A stretch of 64,000 nucleotides of DNA from Pelosinus fermentans DSM 17108 (GCF_000271485.2 NZ_AKVN02000001.1:252001-316000), one strand, 5' to 3'. Shown: positions 48,651-57,699, counted from the first letter of the stretch. Notes: generated by a model from the sequence alone, not told the origin. A program made the numbers and translations.

Positions 48651-49820
48651 GTGAGCAGTAAATATTCAACTAGAACATATGCCGCGATCATGATTTCGGC
48701 AATCTTAGCAGGTGCTGTAATTGTACATTTTGGCTGGTTCTCAAAGACACAAACCACCCAAGCTCCACAAGCAGTAGAAGTAAAAGCAACGAAAGTAGTA
48801 CAGCGTGATACTCCGATTCAGTATGAATTCGTGGGACAAGTAAAATCAAAAGATGAAATCAGAATTATGTCTAAAGTATCTGGCAACATTGTAGCTAAAA
48901 TGGTCAATGGCGGAGATTTAGTTTATAAGGGGCAGCCATTGTTTCAGATTGATGACAAGCAGTATCGATCAGCCATAAATTCTGCTAGGGCAACCCTCAA
49001 TAAATCGAAAGTGACCCTTCGCAATTCCCAAAAAGATGTGGAAAGATATCAGAAATTAGCAAGTGTAAATGGCATTGCCCAGCAAACAGTAGATGCCAAC
49101 GTATCCCAAGCCGAAGAAGATGCTGCTACCGTTGACGTGAATCAGGCCAATTTGCAGCAGGCTGAACAGGATTCACAAGATACGTTGATCGTCTCACCAG
49201 TTGATGGACGAATTGATGTAAATGATGTAAGCAACGGGTATTATGTAGTGGCGGGATCCACTACTATGGCTACCGTATCATCAATGGATCCTATTTGGGT
49301 GCAATTTAGTATGAGTGAGAATGAATACTTAAACTTTGCTCAGCTAGGGAATGGTACGCTGCCAAGTAATTTTAAGGACAATCTCAAGCTGACGCTTAGT
49401 AATGGAGTAGAATATCCATTAATTGGTCGTATTGAGCAAATTGATAAAGGCGTAAGTGATACTACGGGAACCATTACACTAAAAGCAGCTTTTAGTAATC
49501 CGCAAAAACTTCTTTTGCCCGGAATGTTTGCCCGGATATCAGCCCAAGGAGATGTTCGCCAGGGAGCGTTGCTAATTCCCCAGCGGGCGGTAAAAGAATT
49601 GCTGGAAAATACATTTGTGACTGTAGTGACAAAAGACAACAAAGCCGAAAGCCGCAGCGTGAAGATGGGAAATAAGGTCGGCAACATGTGGATCGTAGAA
49701 GAAGGACTTACGGTTGATGATTGTATTGTTGTAGAAGGAATCGATAAGGTTAAACAAGGAACGACGTTAAAAGTAACCATGATAGAACCGGAGGATTTAC
49801 AGACTCCGGCGAAGCAATAA
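48651..49820 (+). CDS. RND efflux periplasmic adaptor (AcrA/MexA type)
   Basis: A 389-residue membrane-fusion protein: N-terminal membrane anchor (AAIMISAILAGAVIVHFGWF, no lipobox Cys), barrel-sandwich/lipoyl halves (IRIMSKVSGNIVAKMVNGGD, and DTLIVSPVDGRIDVNDV) flanking a short helical hairpin, then the beta-barrel and membrane-proximal domains. It bridges the RND pump and TolC. A GTG start follows AGGAGG. It lies 32 bp after the TolC-like gene and 13 bp before the pump gene, an unusual order with the outer-membrane gene first. Confidence 0.93.
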   Translation: MSSKYSTRTYAAIMISAILAGAVIVHFGWFSKTQTTQAPQAVEVKATKVVQRDTPIQYEFVGQVKSKDEIRIMSKVSGNIVAKMVNGGDLVYKGQPLFQIDDKQYRSAINSARATLNKSKVTLRNSQKDVERYQKLASVNGIAQQTVDANVSQAEEDAATVDVNQANLQQAEQDSQDTLIVSPVDGRIDVNDVSNGYYVVAGSTTMATVSSMDPIWVQFSMSENEYLNFAQLGNGTLPSNFKDNLKLTLSNGVEYPLIGRIEQIDKGVSDTTGTITLKAAFSNPQKLLLPGMFARISAQGDVRQGALLIPQRAVKELLENTFVTVVTKDNKAESRSVKMGNKVGNMWIVEEGLTVDDCIVVEGIDKVKQGTTLKVTMIEPEDLQTPAKQ

Positions 49821-49833
49821 GGGGGAGATTTCA

Positions 49834-52800
49834 ATGGCTAAATTCTTTATTGATCGCCCTATTTTTGCGATTGTTTTATCAATCATCATAACAATAATAG
49901 GCGTAACCGCTGCCTTCAGCCTGCCTGTGGCGCAGTATCCGCAAATCTCGCCGCCGACAGTAAGCATTAGCACAAGCTATCAGGGGGCAAATGCAGATGT
50001 TGTAGATCAAACGGTAGCACAGGTAATTGAACAGCAAGTAAATGGCGTAGAAGGTATGTCTTCCATGGCTTCCACCAGTACAGATTCAGGTTCCTATTCC
50101 TTAACAGTTCAATTTGAATCTGGCAAAGACTCTGATACTGCAGCCGTGCAGACACAAAATCGTGTATCGGAAGCCAATGCATCATTACCAACTTCTGTTC
50201 AGACAACAGGCATTACAACTCGAAAAGCATCCCAAGATATGTCCATGATTTTTAATCTCTATTCTCCAGATGACACCTATGATGTGAATTTCTTAAAGAA
50301 TTATGGAAGCATTTACTTCCTTGATGATATTAAACGAGTCAAAGGTGTCGGCGATGTATCGGCATTTGGTTCCGATTACAGTATGAGAATATGGCTGCAG
50401 CCTGAAAAAATGGCGGAGCTGGCGATATCTACAAGTGAAGTGACGTCGGCTATTGAAAAGCAAAATGTCCAGGCTGCTGCTGGTTCTCTTGGAAAAATGC
50501 CGGTTGCATCTGATCAGGAGTTCCAGTATACGGCCCGGGTAAAGGGACGTCTGAGTTCTGCTAAAGAGTTTGAAAATATTATTATTCGTTCCAATTCCGA
50601 TGGCTCAGCGGTTTATATCAAGGATGTAGCCAGAGTCGAGTTCGGCAGCAAAGAGTATACCTATGACAGTTTGATTAACGGGCATCAAAGTGCCGGCTTT
50701 GCGATTCAGTTAACCAGCGATGCAAACGCCTTAGAGACAATCGGCAATGTAAAAAAAGTTCTGGAAGAAGCGTCAAAGAATTTCCCTGTGGGGCTGCAAT
50801 ACAAAATAGTCGTTGATAATACTAATTTTGTACGGCAATCAATGATAGAAGTTGGGAAAACCTTTGCCGAAGCACTGCTGCTGGTAGTCATTGTTGTATT
50901 CCTCTTTTTGCAGAGCTGGCGTGCCACATTGATTCCTACCTTGGCAATTCCCGTATCCTTGCTGGGAACATTCGGCGCTTTTAGTGCCTTAGGATTTACC
51001 ATCAATACATTGACCTTATTCGCCATGGTGCTTGCCATTGGGCTTGTAGTCGATGATGCGATTGTTGTAATTGAGGCAGTTGAGCATCATATGCGTTATT
51101 CAGGACTGACTCCTTTAGAAGCTACGAAAAGGGCGATGAGCGAAGTTTCCGGACCGGTAGTTGCCATAGCCTTTGTCTTGGCATCTGTATTTATTCCAGT
51201 GGCTTTTTTTGGCGGAATGATGGGGATTTTATACAAACAGTTTGCTATAACCATTGCAGTATCCATGGCTCTATCTGCTGTTGTTGCGCTGTCCCTTACA
51301 CCGGCACTTTGCGTACTGCTATTGAAACCATATGATCCCAATAGTCACAAGGGGGCTGTTGGCAGATTTTTTGATAAATTTAATGACTGCTTTGACAGGG
51401 CAATCGAAAAATATGGAGCAGGCTTAGCAAAAATCATTGGGAAGGCACGTTTGTGTATGGTTTTGCTGTTGATTGTATTTATTTTGATTGGCGTATTGTA
51501 TAAGCTGGTTCCCACCTCTTTTGTGCCTGATGAAGATCAGGGATTCTATATGACTTCTCTTACTTTGCCAGAAGCATCGAGCTTAAATCGTACGATTAGT
51601 GCAATGAAAGGTTTAACCCAGACCGTGTCCTCTCAAGGAGGCGTTGTAAATGTGATGTCCTTATCGGGAATGGACATGCTAGGTGGAGGAACCAAGCCAA
51701 ATGCAGGTGCAATGTTCATTTCATTGGCTCCGTGGGAAGAAAGGAAAGATGCGCAATTACAAGTGAAAGCAGAAATTGCACAAACCTTTATGAGCGGAGC
51801 TCAATTACCGGAAGGAACTGTAATTTCGTTTGCTCCTCCTGCCCTTCCAGGACTTGGGATGGTGGGCGGATATAGTTTCATGCTGGAAGATCGAAGCGGC
51901 GGTTCACTGGATGATTTAGACAGCATATCCCAGAAATTTGTTGCTGCGGCACAGCAACGTCCTGAAATCGGGTCAATTGCGTCGAATTTCAAAGCTAATA
52001 CACCGGGATATGAATTTGAAGTAGACCGGGCGAAAGCTGAGAAAATGGGTGTAGATGTTGACGATGTATTTACGACATTACAGATATTCCTTGGTGGATC
52101 CCAGGTAAATGATTTTAATAAATTTGGACGTACTTACAAAGTCACCGTACAGGCAGACGCCGCATTTCGCAGTGATGAAAATGCCATGCGATATCTGTTT
52201 GTAAAAAGTTCAAATGACACAATGGTACCCTTAAATACCTTGGTAAAACCCAAGAAAGTAAGTGCTCCTTCGGTCATTACAAGATACAACGGTGTTAAGT
52301 CTGTTAAAATCAGCGGCAGCCAGGCGGCAGGATACAGTTCCGGTCAGGCAATGACAGCTTTAGAAGAAGTAGCGGCAGAAGTATTACCTGACGGCTATAC
52401 CTATGAATGGTCAGGTCAAAGCCGGGAAGAAAAGCTTTCCGGTGATCGGGCTCCTATCGTATTTGGCATGGCAATGGTATTTGCATTTCTGTGTTTAGCG
52501 GCACTTTACGAAAGCTGGAGTGTTCCCTTTGCAGTGCTGCTTACCGTTCCTGTAGGAATCTTTGGCGCGTTTTTATTCCAGTATGCGCGTAATTTAGAAA
52601 ATAGTGTGTATATGCAGATCGGCCTGGTGATGCTCATTGGCTTGGCTGCAAAGAATGCAATATTAATTGTTGAATTTGCTAAAGTCAGGGTTGATAAAGG
52701 CATGGACCCCGTACAGGCTGCCATAGAATCAGCCAAGATCCGTCTGCGTCCGATTCTGATGACATCCTTGGCATTTATTATTGGCTGCTTTCCCTTAGCA

Positions 52801-52947
52801 ATTGCCACGGGAGCCGGGGCTGGTGCCAGAAATTCTATGGGGACGGCAGTGGTTGGTGGAATGTTTACCGCTACGACTCTTGGGATCTTTTTAATTCCTG
52901 TTCTTTTTGTAGTGATAGAAAAAATTGCAATGAGGAAGAAGGCATAA
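49834..52947 (+). CDS. RND multidrug efflux pump (AcrB/HAE1 family)
   Basis: The 1037-residue inner-membrane pump starts with the family motif MAKFFIDRPIFAIVLSI and has twelve membrane segments with two large periplasmic loops. The proton-relay residues are conserved even in number: D407 and D408 in GLVVDDAIVVIE, and K940 in GLAAKNAILIVEF. It exports hydrophobic drugs, dyes, detergents or solvents by H+ antiport. GGGGGAG precedes the ATG. No dedicated TetR/MarR regulator is adjacent, so control of the operon is not apparent. Confidence 0.96.
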   Translation: MAKFFIDRPIFAIVLSIIITIIGVTAAFSLPVAQYPQISPPTVSISTSYQGANADVVDQTVAQVIEQQVNGVEGMSSMASTSTDSGSYSLTVQFESGKDSDTAAVQTQNRVSEANASLPTSVQTTGITTRKASQDMSMIFNLYSPDDTYDVNFLKNYGSIYFLDDIKRVKGVGDVSAFGSDYSMRIWLQPEKMAELAISTSEVTSAIEKQNVQAAAGSLGKMPVASDQEFQYTARVKGRLSSAKEFENIIIRSNSDGSAVYIKDVARVEFGSKEYTYDSLINGHQSAGFAIQLTSDANALETIGNVKKVLEEASKNFPVGLQYKIVVDNTNFVRQSMIEVGKTFAEALLLVVIVVFLFLQSWRATLIPTLAIPVSLLGTFGAFSALGFTINTLTLFAMVLAIGLVVDDAIVVIEAVEHHMRYSGLTPLEATKRAMSEVSGPVVAIAFVLASVFIPVAFFGGMMGILYKQFAITIAVSMALSAVVALSLTPALCVLLLKPYDPNSHKGAVGRFFDKFNDCFDRAIEKYGAGLAKIIGKARLCMVLLLIVFILIGVLYKLVPTSFVPDEDQGFYMTSLTLPEASSLNRTISAMKGLTQTVSSQGGVVNVMSLSGMDMLGGGTKPNAGAMFISLAPWEERKDAQLQVKAEIAQTFMSGAQLPEGTVISFAPPALPGLGMVGGYSFMLEDRSGGSLDDLDSISQKFVAAAQQRPEIGSIASNFKANTPGYEFEVDRAKAEKMGVDVDDVFTTLQIFLGGSQVNDFNKFGRTYKVTVQADAAFRSDENAMRYLFVKSSNDTMVPLNTLVKPKKVSAPSVITRYNGVKSVKISGSQAAGYSSGQAMTALEEVAAEVLPDGYTYEWSGQSREEKLSGDRAPIVFGMAMVFAFLCLAALYESWSVPFAVLLTVPVGIFGAFLFQYARNLENSVYMQIGLVMLIGLAAKNAILIVEFAKVRVDKGMDPVQAAIESAKIRLRPILMTSLAFIIGCFPLAIATGAGAGARNSMGTAVVGGMFTATTLGIFLIPVLFVVIEKIAMRKKA

Positions 52948-53050
52948 AACCAGGAAAAATGATGGCTCGTGTAGAATAAGTAAAGTATGCCATAAGGGCA
53001 ATTTAATGTACTGCGAGCAGGACTAAATCGAAGTTGGAGGATTCTTTTCC

Positions 53051-53470
53051 ATGAACATTGCATTTTTCCTGATTCCCAAAAATGAAGTCGTTCATTTGCC
53101 AGTGAATAGTACAATGCGGCAGGCCCTTGAAAAAATGGAATATCACCGTTATTCGGCTGTTCCACTCATTGATGAGGATGGTAAATATGCCGGGACAATT
53201 ACTGAAGGGGATTTACTATGGAAAATGAAAAACACACCAGGCTTAACCTTTGCTGATACAGAGCGGGTTATGATAAACGAAATTCCTTGGCGGATAATCA
53301 ATAACCCAGTGCGTGTAAATGCTCAAATAGAAGGACTGCTCTCCTTAGCCATCGTACAAAATTTTGTTCCAGTGGTGGATGACAGCGGAATTTTTATCGG
53401 GATCATTCGCCGAAGAGAGATTATTGAGCATTACGCAAAAAAATGTTCGCGAAATGTAGATACTATATAA
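53051..53470 (+). CDS. CBS-domain pair protein
   Basis: The 139-residue protein consists only of two CBS motifs: one at ~1-65 (MRQALEKMEYHRYSAVPLID then GTITEGDLLW) and one at ~75-130 (FVPVVDDSGIFIGIIRRREI). Paired CBS domains bind adenine nucleotides and act as regulatory modules. No catalytic domain is fused. TTGGAGG lies ahead of the start, 103 bp after the RND pump stop. What it regulates is unknown. Confidence 0.88.
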   Translation: MNIAFFLIPKNEVVHLPVNSTMRQALEKMEYHRYSAVPLIDEDGKYAGTITEGDLLWKMKNTPGLTFADTERVMINEIPWRIINNPVRVNAQIEGLLSLAIVQNFVPVVDDSGIFIGIIRRREIIEHYAKKCSRNVDTI

Positions 53471-53544
53471 ATTGTATACCGCAGCAAAAAAACGAGGGCA
53501 GCATAAAAGCCGCACCTCGTTTTTACTATGAGATACAATTTATA
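53466..53544. terminator. Extended palindromic terminator after the CBS gene
   Basis: Outer arms TATAAATTGTAT (53466-53477) and ATACAATTTATA (53533-53544) enclose the core AAAAACGAGG/CCTCGTTTTT (53488-53525). It overlaps the last codons of the CBS gene. Confidence 0.7.
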
Positions 53545-53567
53545 GATGAGGGAACATAAGAATTTAT

Positions 53568-53700
53568 GAACCACAAAGGCGCAATGCCGCCGCCCGCGGC
53601 ACACAAAGTAGAACGCAAAAAATAGGTTGAGAACAGAACCCTTTGTGTCCTTTGCGTCTTTGTGGTTCATTTCGTTTTATCTGTTTTTTTAAAGATGCAT
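53568..53700 (+). repeat. Interspersed mosaic repeat, copy 10 (full head)
   Basis: Left arm GAACCACAAAGGCGCAA, side hairpin GCCGC-CGCCC-GCGGC, right arm CCTTTGTGTCCTTTGCG then TCTTTGTGGTTC, tail TTTTTTTAAAGATGCAT. It lies between two convergent genes, ending 20 bp from the acuI stop. Confidence 0.9.
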
Positions 53701-53719
53701 CAGTACTTTCGTGCATAGA

Positions 53720-54721
53720 TTACAAATCAAGATTGACGATGGTTCTGCCTTGGAGTTTTCCCTGCAGGATTAAGTCAATTTTTTTATCTAAGCCCTCTAA
53801 TGATACTTCTTCGACATTTTGTTCCAACTGAAGAGGTTTCCATTCAGTTGCGAGTAAAGACCAGAGTTCCAAACGCAAATCCATAGGACACATCACGGAA
53901 TCCACTCCATATAGAGTGATGCCTCTTAAGATAAATGGATATACAGAAGTTAATAACTCAGGAGAGGCTACATTTCCGCAGCAAGTTACACTGCCGCCAT
54001 AGTTAGTGGATTTCAACGCAGTGGCTAACATATTTCCGCCAACGGTATCAATGACTCCAGCCCAATTTCCTTTTAAAAGGATTCTTCCTGATTGATCATT
54101 AAGCTCTTCTCTTAAGATGATATCTTTGGCACCGATTTGCAATAACATCTCTTTGGCCTGGGCTTTACCAGTAGCTGCAATGACACTATAGCCAAGCTTA
54201 TGTAAGATGCTCACTGCAATACTGCCTACACCGCCAGTTGCTCCCGTTACCAGGATATTGCCTGCATCGGGTTTGATGCCGCCCTGTATCATTTTATAGA
54301 CGGAAAGAGCAGCCGTAAAGCCAGCAGTTCCGTAGATCATACTTTCTCGTAATGAAAGATTCTCAAGTAACTTAACTACCCATTCTGCAGGTACTCTAAT
54401 ATATTGGCCGTAGCCGCCAGATGTATTCATGCCTAAATCATAACCAGTAACCAGGACTTCATCGCCAGTTTGGAATTTTTCATTACTGCTTTTTACAACA
54501 ATTCCTGCGGCGTCGATGCCTGGAGTATGAGGATATTTCCTTGTCACACCCTTATTGCCGGAGGCAGATAAAGCATCCTTATAATTTAAAGAAGAATATT
54601 TCACCTGAATTAAAACTTCTCCCTCTGGAAGGGCAGTAAGCTCTCTATTGATAATTTCTCTTGAAAATGTAGCATCGGTATTTTCTGTTACTAACATGGC
54701 TTTAAAATGGGTTATAGACAT
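53720..54721 (-). CDS. acuI: YhdH/AcuI-family quinone oxidoreductase (acrylyl-CoA reductase-like)
   Basis: A 333-residue zinc-free medium-chain dehydrogenase/reductase with the family's typical N-terminal blocks (SSLNYKDALSASGNKGVTRK, PHTPGIDAAGIV), the NADPH motif TGATGGVGSIA (~150) and GTAGFTAA. AcuI reduces acryloyl-CoA to propionyl-CoA with NADPH. The start at 54721 follows AAAGGAAAG; the frame extends to 54766 into the promoter. The divergent marR gene shares a 32-bp palindromic operator, so the reductase is probably derepressed by an electrophile. Confidence 0.88.
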   Translation of the reverse strand: MSITHFKAMLVTENTDATFSREIINRELTALPEGEVLIQVKYSSLNYKDALSASGNKGVTRKYPHTPGIDAAGIVVKSSNEKFQTGDEVLVTGYDLGMNTSGGYGQYIRVPAEWVVKLLENLSLRESMIYGTAGFTAALSVYKMIQGGIKPDAGNILVTGATGGVGSIAVSILHKLGYSVIAATGKAQAKEMLLQIGAKDIILREELNDQSGRILLKGNWAGVIDTVGGNMLATALKSTNYGGSVTCCGNVASPELLTSVYPFILRGITLYGVDSVMCPMDLRLELWSLLATEWKPLQLEQNVEEVSLEGLDKKIDLILQGKLQGRTIVNLDL

Positions 54722-54764
54722 GGATTCACTTTCCTTTCGTAATTGAATAAAGTTTGTTAAAGAC

Positions 54765-54803
54765 ATTATAACAGATAATAGTTTTGTGTCAAACCATTAT
54801 CTG
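54765..54803 (-). promoter_or_regulatory. acuI promoter overlapped by a MarR-type operator
   Basis: On the minus strand TTGACA (54792-54787) and TATAAT (54770-54765) are 16 bp apart. The palindrome CAGATAAT ... ATTATCTG (54772-54803, with inner GTTT/AAAC) covers the -35 and spacer. Confidence 0.85.
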
Positions 54804-54823
54804 CTTTTGAAGAATATTCCATA

Positions 54824-54853
54824 TTGACATGGGATTTTACCTAGTACTATAAT
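54824..54853 (+). promoter_or_regulatory. Promoter of the divergent marR gene
   Basis: TTGACA (54824-54829), 18 bp, TATAAT (54848-54853). The operator lies 20 bp upstream, so this promoter may be less strictly repressed than that of acuI. Confidence 0.8.
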
Positions 54854-54902
54854 TACAATGGTTATCCGGTATAGAATTATTATTTGTTATGAGGTTGTTA
54901 TT

Positions 54903-55337
54903 ATGAAGGATAAATACATCGTTTACTTTATCAGTAGAACGAAAGATAAAATGTTACACTTTATTGAAAAGCAACTACAGAAAAATGAATTGGATGATTT
55001 GATTCCGTCTCATGGAAATATTCTTACTGCTCTTTATGAAAATCATGATAAGCTAACTATGAAACAAATAGCCAAAACAATTGGCAAAGACAAATCAACG
55101 ATAACACCATTAGTAAATAAACTAATGGATTTAGGCTATATCATAAGAGAAAAAAATCAGATAGATAAGAGAGTCACGTATATCATGCTTACGGAGAAGG
55201 GCAAGCAAATGCAGGCAAAGTTCAGTGGGATTTCAAATGAGGTATATCAGACAGCCTATAAGGGTTTTTCCGTTGAAGAACAGAAAGTTTTTCTGCGTTT
55301 ATTAAAGAAATTAAATAATAATTTTGATTCGGTTTAG
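54903..55337 (+). CDS. MarR-family transcriptional regulator
   Basis: The 144-residue winged-helix protein has recognition region LTMKQIAKTIGKDKSTITPL (~52-72) and wing EKNQIDKRVTYIMLTEKG. Its central Cys-free sensing core gives no hint of the ligand. It sits back-to-back with acuI, with a shared palindrome between them, and is therefore the probable local repressor. The start at 54903 has GAGG 8 bp upstream; the longer frame covers the promoter. Confidence 0.88.
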   Translation: MKDKYIVYFISRTKDKMLHFIEKQLQKNELDDLIPSHGNILTALYENHDKLTMKQIAKTIGKDKSTITPLVNKLMDLGYIIREKNQIDKRVTYIMLTEKGKQMQAKFSGISNEVYQTAYKGFSVEEQKVFLRLLKKLNNNFDSV

Positions 55338-55359
55338 TATTAACCGATTGGATAAAGAT

Positions 55360-55421
55360 AACTCCAGCAGAGTAAAGAAAAATTTGCTGGAGTTTATTTT
55401 AATTGTAATAAACTCCAGCAA
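55360..55421. terminator. Three-arm shared terminator between marR and the ferredoxin gene
   Basis: Arm A (55360-55369 AACTCCAGCA), arm B (55384-55398) and arm C (55407-55421). B is complementary to A and, over a perfect 15 bp, to C. A:B followed by TTTATTTT ends the marR transcript; C:B read on the minus strand ends the ferredoxin transcript. Confidence 0.8.
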
Positions 55422-55446
55422 TGAGGGTGTAATTTATATTGTTAAC

Positions 55447-56136
55447 TTAGTGTTGTGTACGGATAATACTGCCGTCAACTCCGATGATTACAAAGTCAAA
55501 GGGAATGGACTTGCCGCTGTTTTCTAATGCTTCCCGGGCAGCATTTACCAAACCGCTGCAGCAAGGCTTTTCCATTCGCAATACGGTGATGCTGCTGATG
55601 GTATTGGATTGGAAGATTTCTTTAAGCTTGTCGGCATAATTGCCCTCATCCAGCTTTGGACAGCCAATTAAGGTAATTTTATCACGCATAAAATCGTGAT
55701 GAATGTTAGCATAGGCATATGCGGTACAATCTGCAGCAATCAAAACATGAGCATTGTCAAAATAACTGGCAGTGGCAGGAATGAGTTTGATCTGACAAGG
55801 CCATTGCTGCAATTGGGATTGTGGCACGATTGTTTGCTCTGGCAGTTGGCTGCCAGCCATTTTTCTTTCAATTCGGTTAGAACGGCTTCCCGGGCATTGA
55901 AAGGCTGTATTTGCAGGAGCACTGGCTGGGGCAGCTGTAACAGGCTGCTCTTCCAGGGTAATTGCACCATTGGGGCATACTGGCAAGCAGATCCCGAGAC
56001 CGTCGCATTGGGAGGCTGAAATTAATTTAGCTTTACCATTGACTAATTGTAAAGCACCTTCATGACAGGTTTGGGTGCAAATCCCGCATCCGGTGCATTT
56101 TTCTTCATCGATTTTACTAACTTTTCGAAGTTGCAT
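55447..56136 (-). CDS. 4Fe-4S ferredoxin-domain protein with C-terminal Cys-containing domain
   Basis: The 229-residue protein has two [4Fe-4S] motifs in the first 60 residues: CTGCGICTQTC, and CDGLGICLPVC with one spacing-preserving change. An Ala/Pro linker follows, then a ~130-residue alpha/beta domain with GCPKLDEGN and MEKPCCSGLV. Proteins of this make-up are common in anaerobes next to Crp/Fnr regulators and hybrid-cluster proteins; the reaction is not known. AGGAGG precedes the start. Divergent from the Crp/Fnr gene, with one palindrome between them. Confidence 0.85.
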   Translation of the reverse strand: MQLRKVSKIDEEKCTGCGICTQTCHEGALQLVNGKAKLISASQCDGLGICLPVCPNGAITLEEQPVTAAPASAPANTAFQCPGSRSNRIERKMAGSQLPEQTIVPQSQLQQWPCQIKLIPATASYFDNAHVLIAADCTAYAYANIHHDFMRDKITLIGCPKLDEGNYADKLKEIFQSNTISSITVLRMEKPCCSGLVNAAREALENSGKSIPFDFVIIGVDGSIIRTQH

Positions 56137-56206
56137 CGTAGATTCCTCCTAACGGATATTCATTGAATTCTTGTACTTAACTGTAATACAATATAAGTAA
56201 AAAATC

Positions 56207-56222
56207 GGTAGCTATGGCTACC
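56207..56222. promoter_or_regulatory. Palindrome between the ferredoxin and Crp/Fnr genes
   Basis: GGTAGC-TATG-GCTACC is a perfect 6-4-6 inverted repeat, 20 bp upstream of the regulator's start and 70 bp from the ferredoxin start. The half-site differs from the CRP/FNR TGTGA/TTGAT types. Confidence 0.55.
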
Positions 56223-56242
56223 TAAAGTGAGGTGAGGATCAT

Positions 56243-56935
56243 TTGGATGCAAATGTAGTAAAAATTCTGGTTTCATCGCCTATTTTTCATGATATTTCAC
56301 CGAGTCAGTTAGATATCATGTTAGAATGTCTAAAGCCTAAAATCAATACCTATAGCAAAAATAGCTATATTGTCGTCGAGGGTGAGCCCTACACGGGTTT
56401 GGGCATCTTGTTATCAGGGGAGGCAGCAATCATAAAGGAAAGTGCATCAGGCAGCCGTGTTATCATGACGGTGATTGGTCCAGGAGACTTGTTTGGAGAA
56501 ATGATTGCTTTCTCACCAAGAAAACATTGGCCGGCATCGGTTTTTGCGCAAAGTACATGCTCAGTGATGTTTTTACCCCCTGAGAAAATAATCGGTGAAT
56601 GCACTCATGTTTGTGGCGGTTATAAGCAACTGATTAAAAATATGCTGGTGCTTTTATCAACTAAGGCACTGATGCTGAATCAAAGAGTGGAATATTTGGC
56701 GATAAAAGGCATGCGGGAGAAAATAAGTATTTATCTTCTTGAGCAATATAAGATCAATCAAAAGAATACCTTTGTTTTGCCCTTAAAGCGCAATGAATTA
56801 GCTGATTTTCTCAGCGTTTCCCGCACGGCACTTTCCCGGGAGCTAGGCCGCATGCGTGACGAGGGCATCATCGAATTTTACCGGACGTCAGTTAAAATTA
56901 ATAATCTTGCCATGTTAAGAAGAGGAGCGGAGTGA
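56243..56935 (+). CDS. Crp/Fnr-family transcriptional regulator
   Basis: The 230-residue protein: cyclic-nucleotide-type beta-roll (~15-115; GEPYTGLGILLSGEAAIIKE, GDLFGEMIAF), dimer helix, and C-terminal HTH (~165-205; NELADFLSVSRTALSRELGR). There is no N-terminal Cys cluster, so it is not an FNR-type Fe-S sensor; HcpR-like or nitrosative/redox sensing is possible. A TTG start at 56243 is used with GAGGTGAGG 6-7 bp upstream. It probably regulates itself and the divergent ferredoxin gene. Confidence 0.88.
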   Translation: MDANVVKILVSSPIFHDISPSQLDIMLECLKPKINTYSKNSYIVVEGEPYTGLGILLSGEAAIIKESASGSRVIMTVIGPGDLFGEMIAFSPRKHWPASVFAQSTCSVMFLPPEKIIGECTHVCGGYKQLIKNMLVLLSTKALMLNQRVEYLAIKGMREKISIYLLEQYKINQKNTFVLPLKRNELADFLSVSRTALSRELGRMRDEGIIEFYRTSVKINNLAMLRRGAE

Positions 56936-57070
56936 GCCCAGCGTATTTGGATTTTGGAATAGAAATCTTCTGGCGCGGATGAGCTGGCGTTGCAGGAATA
57001 TTCTTTCTAGTGGAAAAGAGTACATAGAGAAAGATGGTATAGCTTAATTTAAAATAAGGAGAGATATATT

Positions 57071-57367
57071 ATGGTAATTGTAATTGCAAGACAAACGCTG
57101 AAACCCGGAAAAAAGGCTGAACTATTTGCTCTGGCAAAAGACGTGATTGCAGCCACCCGGAAAGAAGAGAAATGTATAAGTTATGAGCTGCTGGATGATC
57201 CATATGCCGACAATCGCTGCGCTTTTGTAGAAAAATGGGTAGACAAAGAGGCTCTTGCAGAGCATCTTAAAACACCTCATCTTACTGCGTGGCGGCAAAA
57301 ATCAGCCAATCTGTTGGCTGAAAAAACGACAATTGAGCTTTATCAGTCCGAGGAAATAAGCTTCTGA
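57071..57367 (+). CDS. YgiN/ABM-family small dimeric protein
   Basis: A 98-residue antibiotic-biosynthesis-monooxygenase fold: VIVIARQTLKPGKKAELF strand-helix, CISYELLDDP, FVEKWVDKEALAEHLKTPHL (the W-x-D/H and H-L motifs of the family). YgiN-like proteins act on quinols or reactive small molecules, often without cofactor. It is distinct from the LsrG-type protein encoded at 22654. AAGGAGAG precedes the ATG. Monocistronic; the preceding 135 bp show no clear promoter. Confidence 0.85.
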   Translation: MVIVIARQTLKPGKKAELFALAKDVIAATRKEEKCISYELLDDPYADNRCAFVEKWVDKEALAEHLKTPHLTAWRQKSANLLAEKTTIELYQSEEISF

Positions 57368-57402
57368 CAGATGGAATGCCATGTTTCAAAGGTAGATAGT
57401 AA

Positions 57403-57516
57403 GAAACACAGAGCACAAAGATGTAGATAAACACACAGGACGTGTTTATTTTATAGCTTTGTGTTCTGTGTGTTTCAAAAAGGCTATGTCTTAAAGGATG
57501 AGTTAGTGTTTCTTAT
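57403..57516 (+). repeat. Interspersed mosaic repeat, copy 11 (divergent, GAAACACAGAG type)
   Basis: Left arm GAAACACAGAGCACAAAG and right arm CTTTGTGTTCTGTGTGTTTC with a central ACACG/CGTGT stem; tail CTTAAAGGATGAGTTAGTG then TTTCTTATA. The most diverged copy, directly followed by copy 12. Confidence 0.75.
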
Positions 57517-57533
57517 AGAACATAAGAAATTAT

Positions 57534-57675
57534 GAACCACAAAGGCACAATGCCGCTGATGCGGCACGCAAAGGAGTGCACAAAAAATATAAATCCCACC
57601 CTTTGTGTCCTTTGCGTCTTTGTGGTTCGATTCGTTTATCTGCTTAAATATGACGTGGCGAGGTGTTTTTTATTT
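57534..57675 (+). repeat. Interspersed mosaic repeat, copy 12 (full-length)
   Basis: Left arm GAACCACAAAGGCACAA, side hairpin GCCGC-TGAT-GCGGC, right arm CCTTTGTGTCCTTTGCG then TCTTTGTGGTTC, tail CTTAAATATGACGTGGCG then AGGTGTTTTTTATTTT. Copies 11 and 12 fill the 332-bp gap between two convergent genes. Confidence 0.9.
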
Positions 57676-57699
57676 TCAATAGATATAGCTGCAATGCAG

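Noticed and set aside
57403-57675. Possible CRISPR array from two adjacent repeats
   Set aside because: The repeats are long, imperfect palindromes without regular spacers or adjacent cas genes; they belong to the dispersed family.
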